From the NCBI GenBank assembly GCA_049680185.1, contig JBAUHI010000032.1, positions 6,184 through 70,183 on the forward strand: DNA of 64,000 bases, written 5' to 3'. Source of the stretch: CAMLHU01 sp049680185 (GTDB taxonomy: Bacteria > Gemmatimonadota > Gemmatimonadetes > Gemmatimonadales > GWC2-71-9). Of the stretch, positions 39,077 through 48,496 are shown piece by piece; positions within the stretch are counted from its first letter, which is position 1, and every line of letters starts with the position of its first letter. Under the pieces are notes generated by a model. It was not told where the DNA came from, ran no database searches, and worked only from the letters and a program-made list of their open reading frames with translations. The position numbers and the translations under genes were made by a program.

Positions 39077-41140
39077 ATGCCCAACCGCCTCTCCACCGCC
39101 CGCTCAGCGTACCTCACGTCGGCCGCACATCAACCGGTCCACTGGCACCCGTGGGGCCCGGAGGCATTTGCCGCCGCGCGGTCGACCGGCCGTCCCATCC
39201 TGCTCGACATCGGCGCCGTCTGGTGCCACTGGTGCCACGTGATGGACGGCGAGAGCTACGAGGATCCGGCGCTCGCCGGGCTCCTCAACACCGAATTCGT
39301 GTGCATCAAGGTGGACCGTGACGAGCGGCCCGACATCGATGCGCGCTATCAGCGTGCCGTCCAGGCGCTCACCGGGCAGGGCGGCTGGCCGCTCACCGCG
39401 TTCCTCACGGCACAGGGCGAAGTGTTCTACGGCGGCACGTACTTCCCGCCCGAAGGACTCCACGGACGCCCAGGCTTTCGCTCGGTGCTCACCGAGGTGG
39501 CCCGCATCCACCGCGAGGAGCAGGGCCGGGTCGAGGCGCAAGCGCTCGCCATCAAACGGGCGCTGGCGCATGCCGAAGATCCCGCCGGCCCCATCGACCC
39601 GACCAACGGACTCCTCGACACGGCCGAAGCGGAGCTTGCCCGCCATTTTGACGCGCGGCACGGCGGGTTCGGCCGGGCGCCGAAATTCCCCCACCCCGCG
39701 GCCATCTCGTTCCTCATCGATCGCTGGTATGACTCCGGCCGCTCCGACCCCGGCGCGATGGCCCGTGACACCCTGCGCGGAATGGCCCGAGGCGGATTTC
39801 ACGACCAGGTGGGCGGTGGATTCCATCGGTACAGCGTGGACCCGGAATGGATCGTCCCGCATTTCGAAAAGATGGCGTATGACAACGCCGAGCTCCTCAA
39901 GGCCTATCTCGATGGCCACGCCGCGTTCGACGATCCGTACTTTGGCGACGTTGCGCGGGACACCCTGGCCTGGATCCGGGAGGTGCTCGCCGATCCTGAT
40001 GGCGGGTTCGGCACCAGCCAGGACGCCGACGTCGGCCTGGAGGACGACGGCAACTACTTCACCTGGACGATCGACGAAGCGCGGGCGGCGCTCACCGCCG
40101 ACGAGTTCGAGGTCGTCGCGGCCCACTATGACATCGGCACCGCTGGCGAGATGCACCACGACCCCGCACGCAACGTGCTGTGGATCGCCGAAGACACCCT
40201 CGCCATCGCGCATCGGACCGGACGACCGGCACCGGTGGTCGCCGACCTTCTCTCCCGCGGCAGGACAAAGCTCGCCGCGGCACGACGCCTCCGACCTGCA
40301 CCGTTCATCGACCGCACCCGCTACACCGGCTGGAACGCGATGCTCGCGAGTGCACTGCTCAGTGCCGCAGCACATCTCGACGATCCTTGGGCCCGCACCC
40401 ATGCGCTCCGAACGCTGGAACGGATCGGCCAGGAGTCACCCGATCCCGATGCCGTGCTGCACGTCACCGGCGGGATCAGCGGCCTTCTCGACGACCAGGT
40501 GCAGGTGGCGGCAGCCGCACTCGATGCCTACGAGACCACCGGTACTGAGCATTGGCTCGCATGGGCGGAAGCGATCATGGACCGGGTCTGGCGCGACTAC
40601 CGCGACGAGGCCGCGGGAGGGCTGTTCGACATCGCGCATGCTCGCGGCGGGGAGGGACTCCTCCCCGAACGCACCAAACCCATCCAGGACAGCCCCACCC
40701 CATCACCCAACGGGGTCGCCGCACTCACCTATGCCAGGCTCGCGGCCCTGACCGGCAGAGCGCACTGGCAGACGCGCCACCTCGAGCTCGTCCGGACGTT
40801 CGGCGGACAGGCGGCCGGACTCGGACTCTTCGGCGCCACCTTCCTCCGTGCGCTCGAATGGTCGCTCCTCCCGATGACGCACCTGGTCGTCGTCGGCCCC
40901 AAGGGGCACGCCGAGTCCGACCGGATGCATCGGTGGGCGTTGACGACATTCATCCCGCGCAAGGTGGTCCACCGCCTGACGAGCATCGCCGGCGTGCGCC
41001 CACTGCCACCGGCCCTGCAGGCGATGGTCAACGGGACGACCCCCCGTGCGTATGCCTGTCGGGGCGAGACCTGCCAGGCTCCCGCCGGCGATGATGCCAC
41101 CTGGGCGGCGACCCTCGCGGCGCTGCGTCCCGTACACTAG
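39077..41140 (+). CDS. DUF255 thioredoxin-domain protein (YyaL-like)
   Basis: 687 residues. The N-terminal thioredoxin-like domain has AVWCHWCHVMDGESYEDP with C50 and C53, then VKVDRDERPDIDARY and GQGGWPLTAFLT. The rest is an (alpha/alpha)6 barrel of the AGE/cellobiose-epimerase kind (FHDQVGGGFHRYSVDPEW, EDGNYFTW-like DDGNYFTWTIDEARAA). This is the SPATA20/YyaL family, with no agreed reaction. No signal peptide, so cytoplasmic. Confidence 0.93.
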   Translation: MPNRLSTARSAYLTSAAHQPVHWHPWGPEAFAAARSTGRPILLDIGAVWCHWCHVMDGESYEDPALAGLLNTEFVCIKVDRDERPDIDARYQRAVQALTGQGGWPLTAFLTAQGEVFYGGTYFPPEGLHGRPGFRSVLTEVARIHREEQGRVEAQALAIKRALAHAEDPAGPIDPTNGLLDTAEAELARHFDARHGGFGRAPKFPHPAAISFLIDRWYDSGRSDPGAMARDTLRGMARGGFHDQVGGGFHRYSVDPEWIVPHFEKMAYDNAELLKAYLDGHAAFDDPYFGDVARDTLAWIREVLADPDGGFGTSQDADVGLEDDGNYFTWTIDEARAALTADEFEVVAAHYDIGTAGEMHHDPARNVLWIAEDTLAIAHRTGRPAPVVADLLSRGRTKLAAARRLRPAPFIDRTRYTGWNAMLASALLSAAAHLDDPWARTHALRTLERIGQESPDPDAVLHVTGGISGLLDDQVQVAAAALDAYETTGTEHWLAWAEAIMDRVWRDYRDEAAGGLFDIAHARGGEGLLPERTKPIQDSPTPSPNGVAALTYARLAALTGRAHWQTRHLELVRTFGGQAAGLGLFGATFLRALEWSLLPMTHLVVVGPKGHAESDRMHRWALTTFIPRKVVHRLTSIAGVRPLPPALQAMVNGTTPRAYACRGETCQAPAGDDATWAATLAALRPVH

Positions 41141-41143
41141 AAT
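41138..41143 (+). promoter_or_regulatory. -10 box TAGAAT
   Basis: Overlaps the stop codon of the DUF255 gene. Transcription would start near 41150, ahead of GGAGG (41151-41155), 12 bases before ATG 41168. Confidence 0.45.
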
Positions 41144-41167
41144 CCGCGCTGGAGGCGTTCCGTCCGC

Positions 41168-41617
41168 ATGACACCAGAGTCCGGCCCACTCGGCGTGCGT
41201 CTCACCGCTTCCCAGCGGCGGCGCCTGACCGTGGCACTGAGCAGGGCGGAGGACGCACTCGACGCTGTCCGCCACGCCAGCACCGCGTCGGAACCGCTCC
41301 GGCTCAGCGAGGAAGCGGCCGACGTGCCGGATGGGTTCCCCGGCCCCCTGCGTGCCTTGGCGCACGGTCTTGAGGAGGAGATCCGCGGCCTGGCGGATGG
41401 TCTGGGCCTGTCGCCGCTCACCTCATCGCGCCGGCGGCATCTCCTGTCCTTGTGCACCACCGGGGCCATCGGACTCTACGAGAGCCGGACGCGCGGACTC
41501 CGCGGCTATGGTGCGGTGGATCCGTTGATGGGCGAGGTCGTGGATCCGGTGCTGTCACGGATCGAGAACGGACTCTACCAGATCGCCGAGGCATTGAGCG
41601 ATCGAACGGAGGGATGA
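41168..41617 (+). CDS. Helical protein of unknown function
   Basis: 149 residues, predicted mostly alpha-helical: RRRLTVALSRAEDALDAVRH, GPLRALAHGLEEEIRGLADG and VVDPVLSRIENGLYQIAEAL. No motif or family recognised. The stop is overlapped by the ribosome site and start region of the DUF190 gene, so the two are probably made together. Confidence 0.6.
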   Translation: MTPESGPLGVRLTASQRRRLTVALSRAEDALDAVRHASTASEPLRLSEEAADVPDGFPGPLRALAHGLEEEIRGLADGLGLSPLTSSRRRHLLSLCTTGAIGLYESRTRGLRGYGAVDPLMGEVVDPVLSRIENGLYQIAEALSDRTEG

Positions 41618-41997
41618 TGCACGGGATCAAGGGTGAGCAGACGCTGATGCGGATCCATCTCGGCGAACGGGACAAGTGGAAGGGCAAGCCCCTTCACGAG
41701 GCCATCGTCGAGCTCCTGCGTGCCCGTGGTTTTGCCGGCGCCACGGTGTTCCGCGCCGTGATGGGGTTCGGCGCCAGCTCCCACATCCGGAGCGACAAGA
41801 TCGAACTCCTGTCGATGGACCTCCCGCTCGTGGTCGAATGCGTCGACACTGAGGAGCATATCCAGGGTATCCTCCCCGAACTCGACGGGATGATCGGCGG
41901 CGGGCTCATCACCCTCGAACGGGCGCGCGTCATCATGTACCGCGCCGACCTGCCGCCCGAGCAGCGCACCGACAGCTGGCCCATCGACCGGATCTGA
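41617..41997 (+). CDS. DUF190 family (PII-like) protein
   Basis: 126 residues from ATG 41617 (GGAGGG 3 bases upstream; ATG 41614 would leave no space). The DUF190 core is EQTLMRIHLGERDKWKGKPL, ARGFAGATVFRAVMGFG, LPLVVECVDTEEHIQGILPE and GLITLERARVIMY. It is a small ferredoxin-like fold similar to PII signalling proteins and often found with fluoride channels, though no crcB is here. Confidence 0.9.
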   Translation: MHGIKGEQTLMRIHLGERDKWKGKPLHEAIVELLRARGFAGATVFRAVMGFGASSHIRSDKIELLSMDLPLVVECVDTEEHIQGILPELDGMIGGGLITLERARVIMYRADLPPEQRTDSWPIDRI

Positions 41998-42038
41998 CCG
42001 TTACAGCACCTGGTCGAGCAGGGCGATTTGCAGATGGC

Positions 42039-42044
42039 TAGATT
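42039..42044 (+). promoter_or_regulatory. -10 box TAGATT before the cyclophilin gene
   Basis: Expected transcription start near 42051, giving about 65 bases of leader to ATG 42116, or 8 bases to an in-frame ATG at 42059 whose first 19 residues are not conserved-looking. Confidence 0.45.
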
Positions 42045-42115
42045 GCTGACCGCCGGCTATGTCCCGCTTGTCGCTTCTCGTTTCCCCTGACCCCAACCTC
42101 CGACCCCCGACCCCC

Positions 42116-42562
42116 ATGAAGACCGCCACCATCGATACCGCCCGCGGCGTCATCACCGCCGAACTCTTTGCCGACGAGACGCCCAAGACCGTCGCGAACT
42201 TCGAGAAGCTCGCCAACGACGGCTTTTACGACGGGACCCGCTTCCATCGTGTCATCCCGAACTTCGTCATCCAAGGGGGCGACCCGCTCTCCAAGGATCC
42301 GAACAACCCGCGCGTCGGCACCGGCGGCCCCGGCTACACCATCAAGTGCGAGACCGACCGGAACACCCACAAGCACGTTGCCGGCACGATGTCGATGGCG
42401 CATGCGGGCCGCGACACCGGCGGCAGCCAGTTCTTCATTGCCCACGGACCTCAGCCCCACCTCGACAAGGTCCACACGGTGTTCGGCCAGGTCACCTCGG
42501 GGATGGACGTGGTCAACGCCATCAAGCCCAATGACGTGGTGAACTCCATCCGCGTCGTCTGA
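42116..42562 (+). CDS. Peptidyl-prolyl cis-trans isomerase, cyclophilin type
   Basis: 148 residues, a complete small cyclophilin: FHRVIPNFVIQGGDP (Arg and Phe of the active site), GTMSMAHAGRDTGGSQFFIA and HLDKVHTVFGQVTSGMDVVN. Cytoplasmic, since no signal is seen. The longer frame from 42059 would add MSRLSLLVSPDPNLRPPTP, an unlikely extension. Its stop is overlapped by the next ATG (TGATG). Confidence 0.92.
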   Translation: MKTATIDTARGVITAELFADETPKTVANFEKLANDGFYDGTRFHRVIPNFVIQGGDPLSKDPNNPRVGTGGPGYTIKCETDRNTHKHVAGTMSMAHAGRDTGGSQFFIAHGPQPHLDKVHTVFGQVTSGMDVVNAIKPNDVVNSIRVV

Positions 42563-42981
42563 TGCAGATCGTCCTGGCCTCCCTCGCCGATTACGCGCTG
42601 GTGGATCAGCAGGGCCGGCTTTCAGTGATCGGGATCTTCAGCCAGGTGTGGGTCTCCCAATTCCCCGCCGAGCACCGGCGGACCCACCTCGTCATCCGGG
42701 TCATCGGCCGGCGGACCGAGATCGGCGAGCACAAGATCAGGATCCGTTTCCTCGACCCGGACGCCCGGGAGCTCCTGGGCGGCGAAGGGACCTTCCGCTT
42801 CGGTGAGCCGCCGGCCGGTGTCACCTTCGTCGAGGCCGCCGTCATCCTGGCGTATGACCTCCCGCTCCCGCGGGCGGGCCGCTACGATGTCGAACTCACC
42901 CTCGACGCCGGCGAGTCCACACACCTTCCACTCACCGCGGCGTTGGTCCCGGCACCGGCCGCCCGATCTCCAGACGCATGA
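42562..42981 (+). CDS. DUF6941-like protein of unknown function
   Basis: 139 residues coupled to the cyclophilin gene. The start VLASLADYALVDQQGRLSVI then GIFSQVWVSQFPAEHRRTHL resembles the small DUF6941-type family, a beta-rich protein whose conserved N-terminus reads ADYAxxxxGKLxVIGIF. The remaining strands (HKIRIRFLDPDARELLGG, RYDVELTLDA) suggest an immunoglobulin-like fold. Role unknown. Confidence 0.7.
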   Translation: MQIVLASLADYALVDQQGRLSVIGIFSQVWVSQFPAEHRRTHLVIRVIGRRTEIGEHKIRIRFLDPDARELLGGEGTFRFGEPPAGVTFVEAAVILAYDLPLPRAGRYDVELTLDAGESTHLPLTAALVPAPAARSPDA

Positions 42982-43012
42982 AGGGACCCTAAAGGCTTGT
43001 CATTGCTGTACT

Positions 43013-43041
43013 TTGACAAACACCAACGGGCCTCGTAGACT
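43013..43041 (+). promoter_or_regulatory. Consensus sigma-70 promoter of the fadL gene
   Basis: TTGACA (43013-43018), 17-base spacer, TAGACT (43036-43041). Transcription starts near 43048, with a 55-base leader to ATG 43103. One of the best promoters in the window, fitting an abundant outer-membrane protein. Confidence 0.75.
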
Positions 43042-43102
43042 AACGTTGCGGGGCCAAAAGTTCGCCATTCGTACTCGCTACATTTTCCCTTGGAGTCACT
43101 CT

Positions 43103-44470
43103 ATGCGACGGTACCAGGTCTGGATGGCCGCCGGGATCTTCGCGGGCACCGCGCTCGCCGCGGCCCCCTCGCGCGTGGTCGCGCAGGGCTACGGTCTGTA
43201 CGAGCACGATGCGTGCGCCATGGCCCGTGCCGGCACCGGCGTCGCGGCGCCCTGCGCGGATGGGTCGGCGATGTTCTTCAACCCCGCCGGACTCGCTGAC
43301 ATCTCCGGCAAGGTCGCCACCGTCGGTGGCGTCCTGATCAACACCTCCGGCAATTTTACGGCGGACGCCACGGGCAAGGTCAGCGACCTGACCGACGGCC
43401 ACTACCCGGCGCCCAACGTCTACCTCGCGATGCCGCTCGGTACCAGCAAGTATGCCATCGGCCTGGGTCTCTTTGCCCCGTACGGCCTGACGACGGAGTG
43501 GCCCACGACCGCCGCCGGCCGCTTCGACGGCTACAAGAGCAAGATCCAGAGCATCTACCTGCAGCCCACCATCGCAATGAAGCTGAACGACCGGTGGAAC
43601 TTCGGCGCAGGGTTCGACCTCAACTTCATGAGCCTGGAGCTGGACCAGCGCCTCGACCTGTCGAGCCAGCAGGCCGCGCCCGGAGTCACCTTCGCCATGC
43701 TCGGCATACCGGCGGGCACCGACTTCGGCTCCGCCAGCCTCTCGGGCAACGGCACCGGCGTCGGCTACCACCTCGGCGTCCAGTTCAAAGCCTCGGATCG
43801 GGTCTCCTTCGGCCTCCGTTACATGTCGCGCCAGCTGGTGAAGTTCACCAGCGCCACGGCGAACTTCACTCAGGTGCCCACCGGGATCCTCCTGCCGGGC
43901 GGCAACCCATTCGGCGTACCCGCCGGGACCCCGCTCGACGCACTCGTGGCGGGCCAGTTCCTGCCAGACAGCGCGCTTTCGAGCCAGGGCGGCAGTACCT
44001 ACCTCCGCATCCCGGAGCAGTTGGTGCTGGGCACTGCGTACAAGATCACTCCCAAGCTGACCGGGCTCTTCGACCTTCAGTGGACCAACTGGGCGGTGTT
44101 CGATACCCTCACGGTCAAACTGGATCGGGCGGGGACCGAGGTGCTCCCCCAGGACAACAGCGCGGTGATCGACTGGCGGCTCGGCGGTGAGTACCAGCTC
44201 AACCCGTCGACCGTGTTGCGCGCCGGGATCCTGGCCCACAAGGGCGCCTCTCCCGACCAGAACGTGACGCCCAACCTCCCCGAAGGGAACCGGACCGAGC
44301 TCACGGCCGGCTTCGGCACCAAGCTCACGCCGATGCTCGGGTTCGATTTCGCGCTGCAATACATCGACCAAGCCGACCGCCGCGGACGATCCGGCCCGCC
44401 GGGACCCAACGACGGGCTCTACACGTTCAGCGCGTACCTGGTCGGTGCATCGTTCGTCTACCGCTTCTGA
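43103..44470 (+). CDS. FadL/TodX-family outer-membrane transporter
   Basis: 455 residues. Signal peptide (FAGTALAAAPSRVVAQ). The mature N-terminus GYGLYEHDACAMARAGTGVA then ADGSAMFFNPAGLADISG is the hatch region with the NPAG motif of FadL channels for long-chain fatty acids or hydrocarbons. The barrel closes with AYLVGASFVYRF. GGAG stands 8 bases before the start. The longer frame from 42803 is a shadow of the previous gene. Confidence 0.92.
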   Translation: MRRYQVWMAAGIFAGTALAAAPSRVVAQGYGLYEHDACAMARAGTGVAAPCADGSAMFFNPAGLADISGKVATVGGVLINTSGNFTADATGKVSDLTDGHYPAPNVYLAMPLGTSKYAIGLGLFAPYGLTTEWPTTAAGRFDGYKSKIQSIYLQPTIAMKLNDRWNFGAGFDLNFMSLELDQRLDLSSQQAAPGVTFAMLGIPAGTDFGSASLSGNGTGVGYHLGVQFKASDRVSFGLRYMSRQLVKFTSATANFTQVPTGILLPGGNPFGVPAGTPLDALVAGQFLPDSALSSQGGSTYLRIPEQLVLGTAYKITPKLTGLFDLQWTNWAVFDTLTVKLDRAGTEVLPQDNSAVIDWRLGGEYQLNPSTVLRAGILAHKGASPDQNVTPNLPEGNRTELTAGFGTKLTPMLGFDFALQYIDQADRRGRSGPPGPNDGLYTFSAYLVGASFVYRF

Positions 44471-44486
44471 TCCGGAGACCCAAGCC

Positions 44487-45740
44487 ATGATGCGTCGTCA
44501 TCTTCGTACCATCCTGGCCCTGGGCCTCATCGGGCTCACGGCCGGCTGCTTCAGCAACGAAAAGCTCAATTCCCCCTCGGCCCCCACCGGCGGCGCACTC
44601 TTCAGCCGGATGGTGTTCATGGGGAACAGCATCACCGCCGGCTTCCAGTCGGCGGGCATCAATGACAGCACCCAACGCCAGGGGTACGGGTTCCTCATCG
44701 CCCAGGCCGCAGGTGCACCGTATTACTACGCCTCACTGATGGGCCGCGGCTGTCCGGCACCATTCGATGACAACTCCACCCAGCACCGGGTAGGTGGCGG
44801 CGGGCCGGCCGACTGCGACCTCCGCTCGCCGGCGCCGCTCCCGTGGCTCAGCAACGTTGCGGTCCCCGGCGCACGGGCAGTCGAGACGTTCGACAACTTC
44901 GCCACACCGGTCTCGGCGTCGAACGCGCTCACCACGTTCATCCTCGGCGGCCGCACCCAGGTCCAGGCGATGCGCGCGGCGAACCCCACGCTCGTGTCGG
45001 TTTGGATCGGCGCCAATGACGTGCTCGCCTCGCTCACCAACGGCGCCAACCCCGGCACCCCCCTGGCGGTCACATCCACCGCCACCTTCGGTGCGCAGTA
45101 CGACTCCCTGGCCGCCCAGCTTGACTCCACCGGTGCGAAGGTGGTGCTGATCGGCGTCCCGGACGTGACCAATATCCCGTACGCATCGTTCGGCGCCACG
45201 TATTGGTGCCTCAAGAACGCACCCGCATGCGGGCCGGCGTTCGGCGCGTCGTCACCCTTCCCGCCCACGTTCGCGGTCGACGTCAGCTGCGCCCCGAGCG
45301 CGGCCGTGCCGATCGAGGCGGGTGACTCGATCCTGGTACCCTGGACCGTCGGTGTGCCGCTTATCGGCGCCGCCGCACTGGGGGCGAGCGATACCCTCGA
45401 CTGCTCGAACGACGTCGAGGTGGTGACACCGAGCGAGTTCGCCAATCTCAAGGCCGCGGTGGCGGCATTCAACGCCAAGATCTCGGCGACCGCCACGGCG
45501 CACGGGTGGGCCTACTTCGACCCCAACCCGACGCTCCTGGCGCTGCAGGCCGATCCGACGAAGGTGGCGCCGTTCCCGAGCCTGCCGGGGACTGCAGGGA
45601 ATCCTGGACCCAACGTGTTGTTCGGGTCGATGTTCACGCTCGATGGCGTGCATCCGAGCGCCGCGGCGCACAAGATCATCGCCGATTCGCTGCTGTCGAC
45701 CATCAACGCAAATTTCGGGACCTCTGTGCCACTGCCCTGA
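44487..45740 (+). CDS. SGNH/GDSL-type esterase lipoprotein
   Basis: 417 residues. Lipoprotein signal MMRRHLRTILALGLIGLTAGC. SGNH blocks: FMGNSITAGF (block I, Ser nucleophile in GNSI), WIGANDVL (block III) and LDGVHPSAAAHK (block V with Asp and His). It is a likely surface lipase or esterase. Placed 16 bases after the FadL gene, it could release fatty acids for uptake by that channel. Followed by a strong terminator. Confidence 0.9.
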   Translation: MMRRHLRTILALGLIGLTAGCFSNEKLNSPSAPTGGALFSRMVFMGNSITAGFQSAGINDSTQRQGYGFLIAQAAGAPYYYASLMGRGCPAPFDDNSTQHRVGGGGPADCDLRSPAPLPWLSNVAVPGARAVETFDNFATPVSASNALTTFILGGRTQVQAMRAANPTLVSVWIGANDVLASLTNGANPGTPLAVTSTATFGAQYDSLAAQLDSTGAKVVLIGVPDVTNIPYASFGATYWCLKNAPACGPAFGASSPFPPTFAVDVSCAPSAAVPIEAGDSILVPWTVGVPLIGAAALGASDTLDCSNDVEVVTPSEFANLKAAVAAFNAKISATATAHGWAYFDPNPTLLALQADPTKVAPFPSLPGTAGNPGPNVLFGSMFTLDGVHPSAAAHKIIADSLLSTINANFGTSVPLP

Positions 45741-45760
45741 TCGAGCCGAACGCACATACG

Positions 45761-45797
45761 ACGCCCCGCGGACCGAGTGGTTCGCGGGGCGTTCGTT
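45761..45797 (+). terminator. Rho-independent terminator
   Basis: ACGCCCCGCG (45761-45770) pairs with CGCGGGGCGT (45783-45792), followed by TCGTTTCC. It ends the FadL/SGNH unit. Confidence 0.75.
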
Positions 45798-45803
45798 TCC
45801 GGT

Positions 45804-45809
45804 TAGAAT
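45804..45809 (+). promoter_or_regulatory. -10 box TAGAAT upstream of the HD gene
   Basis: Directly after the terminator. Start predicted near 45816. The first gene after it begins at 45890, leaving a 74-base leader with no structure I can name. Confidence 0.45.
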
Positions 45810-45889
45810 CAGGGCGTGCAGGTAGGTCGCGGGGGCATGAGACCCACCCGCGACCTGCGACCCCTGACCGCCACCCGAGACCCGATCCC

Positions 45890-46465
45890 ATGCTCACCCG
45901 CCCTGCTGCCCTCGCCTTGATGCACGAATACACCGCCAACGAGGCCCTCCGCCGCCACATGTACGCGGTGGAGCTCGCGATGCGCGCAATGGCCCGGCGC
46001 GCCGGCGCCGATCAGGACGCCTGGGGCACCGTCGGCCTCCTCCACGACTTCGACTACGAGCGCTTCCCCAACGACGCACATTCCGCCACTGCAGAGCATC
46101 CAGCCGAGGGGGTTCGGATCCTGGCCGGACTGGGGGCACCGGAGGAGTGGCAGCAGGCGATCCTCGGCCACGCTGCCTACACTGGCGTTTCCCGCATCAC
46201 ACCAATGGCCATTGCGCTCTTCGCGGTGGATGAGCTGTCAGGATTCGTCGTGGCCTGTGCGCTCGTCCGCCCGTCCAGGAGCCTCAAGGACCTCGAGGTC
46301 GCAAGCGTCAAGAAGAAGCTCAAGGACAAGGGATTCGCGCGTGGCGTGAGCCGGGACGACATCACCACCGGCGCCGCAGAGCTCGCGGTGCCGCTGGAGG
46401 AACTCATCGCGATCGTGCTGGAAGCGCTCCGCCCCGACGAGCAGCTGCTGGGATTGGGCATGTGA
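45890..46465 (+). CDS. HD-domain phosphohydrolase
   Basis: 191 residues from ATG 45890. HD features: NEALRRHMYAVELAMRAMAR, the central VGLLHDFDYERFP (His-Asp) and EWQQAILGHAAYTG. It is of the small HDIG type that hydrolyses phosphate esters. Conserved YxGVSR-like and FAVDELSGF segments match a widespread unnamed subgroup. Its stop overlaps the start of the phospholipase D-type gene (GTGA). Confidence 0.88.
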   Translation: MLTRPAALALMHEYTANEALRRHMYAVELAMRAMARRAGADQDAWGTVGLLHDFDYERFPNDAHSATAEHPAEGVRILAGLGAPEEWQQAILGHAAYTGVSRITPMAIALFAVDELSGFVVACALVRPSRSLKDLEVASVKKKLKDKGFARGVSRDDITTGAAELAVPLEELIAIVLEALRPDEQLLGLGM

Positions 46466-47910
46466 CCGTGGTGCCGGATCCCCACCCCGCCCAGGTCCCG
46501 CGGTCGCCGGAGCATCCATCCGACCAGCTCGTCACCCGGGCGCTCGACCGGGCCACCGGCTCGCGGGCCATCCCCGGTAATCGAGTCGATCTGCTGCTCG
46601 ATGGTCCGGTGGCGTATCCCGTGATGCTGGACCTGATCGCACGGGCGCGGCAGTGGATCCATTTCGAGAACTACATCATCCATGACGACCCGACGGGCTG
46701 GCGGTTCGCCGAGGCACTCGCCGAGCGTGCGCGCGCAGGCGTCCGGGTCCGGGTACTCGCCGATTGGCTTGGGTCGCACGGGACCGGTCGGAACTATTGG
46801 AACTTCCTGCGCAATGCTGGCGCCGAGGTCCGGCTATTTGGCCCGCCACGCTGGGACCTCTTTCGCAACTTCCTGCGCGATCATCGCAAACTGGTGAGCG
46901 TCGACGGCGTTTCGGCAGTGACCGGTGGCCTCTGCATCGGCGATGAATGGGCGGGACGTCTGGATCGCGGAGTCCAACCCTGGCGCGACACGGCGGTCCG
47001 GATCGACGGACCGGCGGTCCCCGCCCTCGAGAATGCCTTTGCCCGCACCTGGTCGGCTGCCGGGGGCCAGATCGCTCCGACGGAGGGAATGTCGACGCAG
47101 GCCGAACAGGGCGATGCGGCCGTCCGAGTCATTGCCGGTGAGCCCGGCCAGGCCCGTTCCTACCGCACCATCCAGCTCCTCGTGGCCGGCGCCGCGGATC
47201 GGATCTGGATCACTGACGCCTATCTGGTGCTGCCACCGCCGATGTTGCAGGGTCTCCTCGACGCGGCCGGCGGCGGAGCCGATGTTCGACTCCTCGTCCC
47301 CGGTGCCAGCGACCTGCCCATCGTCCGGAACCTGACCCGCACGGGCTACCGCGACCTTCTGAATGCCGGCGTGCGCATCCTGGAGTGGGGCGGACCGATG
47401 CTGCACGCCAAGTCCCTGGTCGTTGACGGGCGGTTCGGGCGGGTCGGGAGCAGCAACCTCAACGCATCCAGCCTGCTGGGCAACTACGAGCTCGATGTGT
47501 TGATCGAAGATCGGGAATTCTGCGTGGCGCTCGAGGCCCAGTTCCGCATCGATTCGTCCCGCAGCTCGGAGATCATCCTCCGCCCTCGCCGGGGGCCGGA
47601 GCGCCTGCGGCCCTACCTTCCCCCCGCCTTCGCGCGGGTGCCGGGCCCCGAGGGCGCGCAACATCCACCCCTCGGCCCGCACGTGCGCACGCCGATGGAA
47701 CGACGCGGGCGCACGGCGGTCCTCTTGCGTACCGTGGCCAGTGCAGCACGGCGGTCGATCTACGGGCCGCTGTTGCTCGCGTTCGTACTGCTGGCAGGGG
47801 TCGCACTCCTGCTCCCGCACGTCATTGCCTGGGGCGTGGGCATCCTTTCCTTATATCTCTCGGCTGCCGCCGCGACGGAGCTTTTCCGCCGGCGCCGCCG
47901 GGAGGGGTGA
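46462..47910 (+). CDS. Phospholipase D / cardiolipin synthase-like protein
   Basis: 482 residues from GTG 46462. Two HKD motifs: H141-K143-D148 (DHRKLVSVDG) and H315-K317-D322 (LHAKSLVVDG), each followed by the usual GG or GSSN. It can make cardiolipin or exchange phospholipid headgroups. Unlike standard cardiolipin synthase, the membrane helices are at the C-terminus (about 430-475), not the N-terminus. It is followed 16 bases later by a sigma factor gene and may be part of an envelope-care operon. Confidence 0.88.
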   Translation: MTVVPDPHPAQVPRSPEHPSDQLVTRALDRATGSRAIPGNRVDLLLDGPVAYPVMLDLIARARQWIHFENYIIHDDPTGWRFAEALAERARAGVRVRVLADWLGSHGTGRNYWNFLRNAGAEVRLFGPPRWDLFRNFLRDHRKLVSVDGVSAVTGGLCIGDEWAGRLDRGVQPWRDTAVRIDGPAVPALENAFARTWSAAGGQIAPTEGMSTQAEQGDAAVRVIAGEPGQARSYRTIQLLVAGAADRIWITDAYLVLPPPMLQGLLDAAGGGADVRLLVPGASDLPIVRNLTRTGYRDLLNAGVRILEWGGPMLHAKSLVVDGRFGRVGSSNLNASSLLGNYELDVLIEDREFCVALEAQFRIDSSRSSEIILRPRRGPERLRPYLPPAFARVPGPEGAQHPPLGPHVRTPMERRGRTAVLLRTVASAARRSIYGPLLLAFVLLAGVALLLPHVIAWGVGILSLYLSAAAATELFRRRRREG

Positions 47911-47926
47911 CAAGGACCCTCAACGG

Positions 47927-48496
47927 ATGCCGCCAGCGCTGCGTACTACGACGGTGACAGACGCCGACCTCGCCGCCCGGGCCGCCCGGGGAGATGCCGA
48001 CGCCTTCGGCGAGCTTATCACGCGGTACACCGCCGTGGCTCGACGACTGGCCCGTGCGGCGCTCGGCAACCACGATGACGGCGATGACGCAGCGCAGGAC
48101 GGCTTCCTGGCGGCGTGGCAGAACATCGACAAGTACGACGCGACCCGGCCGTTCGGGCCCTGGCTCTTGAGGATCGTGGTGAACCGGGCGCGTGATCTCG
48201 GCCGGCGGCGGAAAGTGCGGCAGACCGACGAGATCCCGACCGACCGGGCGACCGAGGTCCCGAGCCCGGAACGGGAGACCGACCGGGCGCTCCTGCGGGA
48301 GCAGTTGGCGGAGGCGCTGGACCGACTCCCCGAGCGACAACGGGTCGCGATCACCCTCTTCGACGGCGAGGGCTACCCCCACGCCGAGATCGCCAGGATG
48401 CTGGATGTACCCGAAGGGACCGTGCGGTCGGATGTCTTCCACGCGCGGCGAACGCTGCGCGAGGCCCTGGGCCAGTGGCAAGGAGGAACAGCATGA
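47927..48496 (+). CDS. ECF-type sigma factor
   Basis: 189 residues. Region 2: DADAFGELITRYTAVARRLA, with WLLRIVVNRARDLGRRRK; region 4: GYPHAEIARMLDVPEGTVRS. ATG 47927 is used; GTG 47954 is a second choice. The stop overlaps the next gene as ATGA behind an AGGAGG ribosome site. It probably controls the efflux operon it heads. Confidence 0.9.
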   Translation: MPPALRTTTVTDADLAARAARGDADAFGELITRYTAVARRLARAALGNHDDGDDAAQDGFLAAWQNIDKYDATRPFGPWLLRIVVNRARDLGRRRKVRQTDEIPTDRATEVPSPERETDRALLREQLAEALDRLPERQRVAITLFDGEGYPHAEIARMLDVPEGTVRSDVFHARRTLREALGQWQGGTA

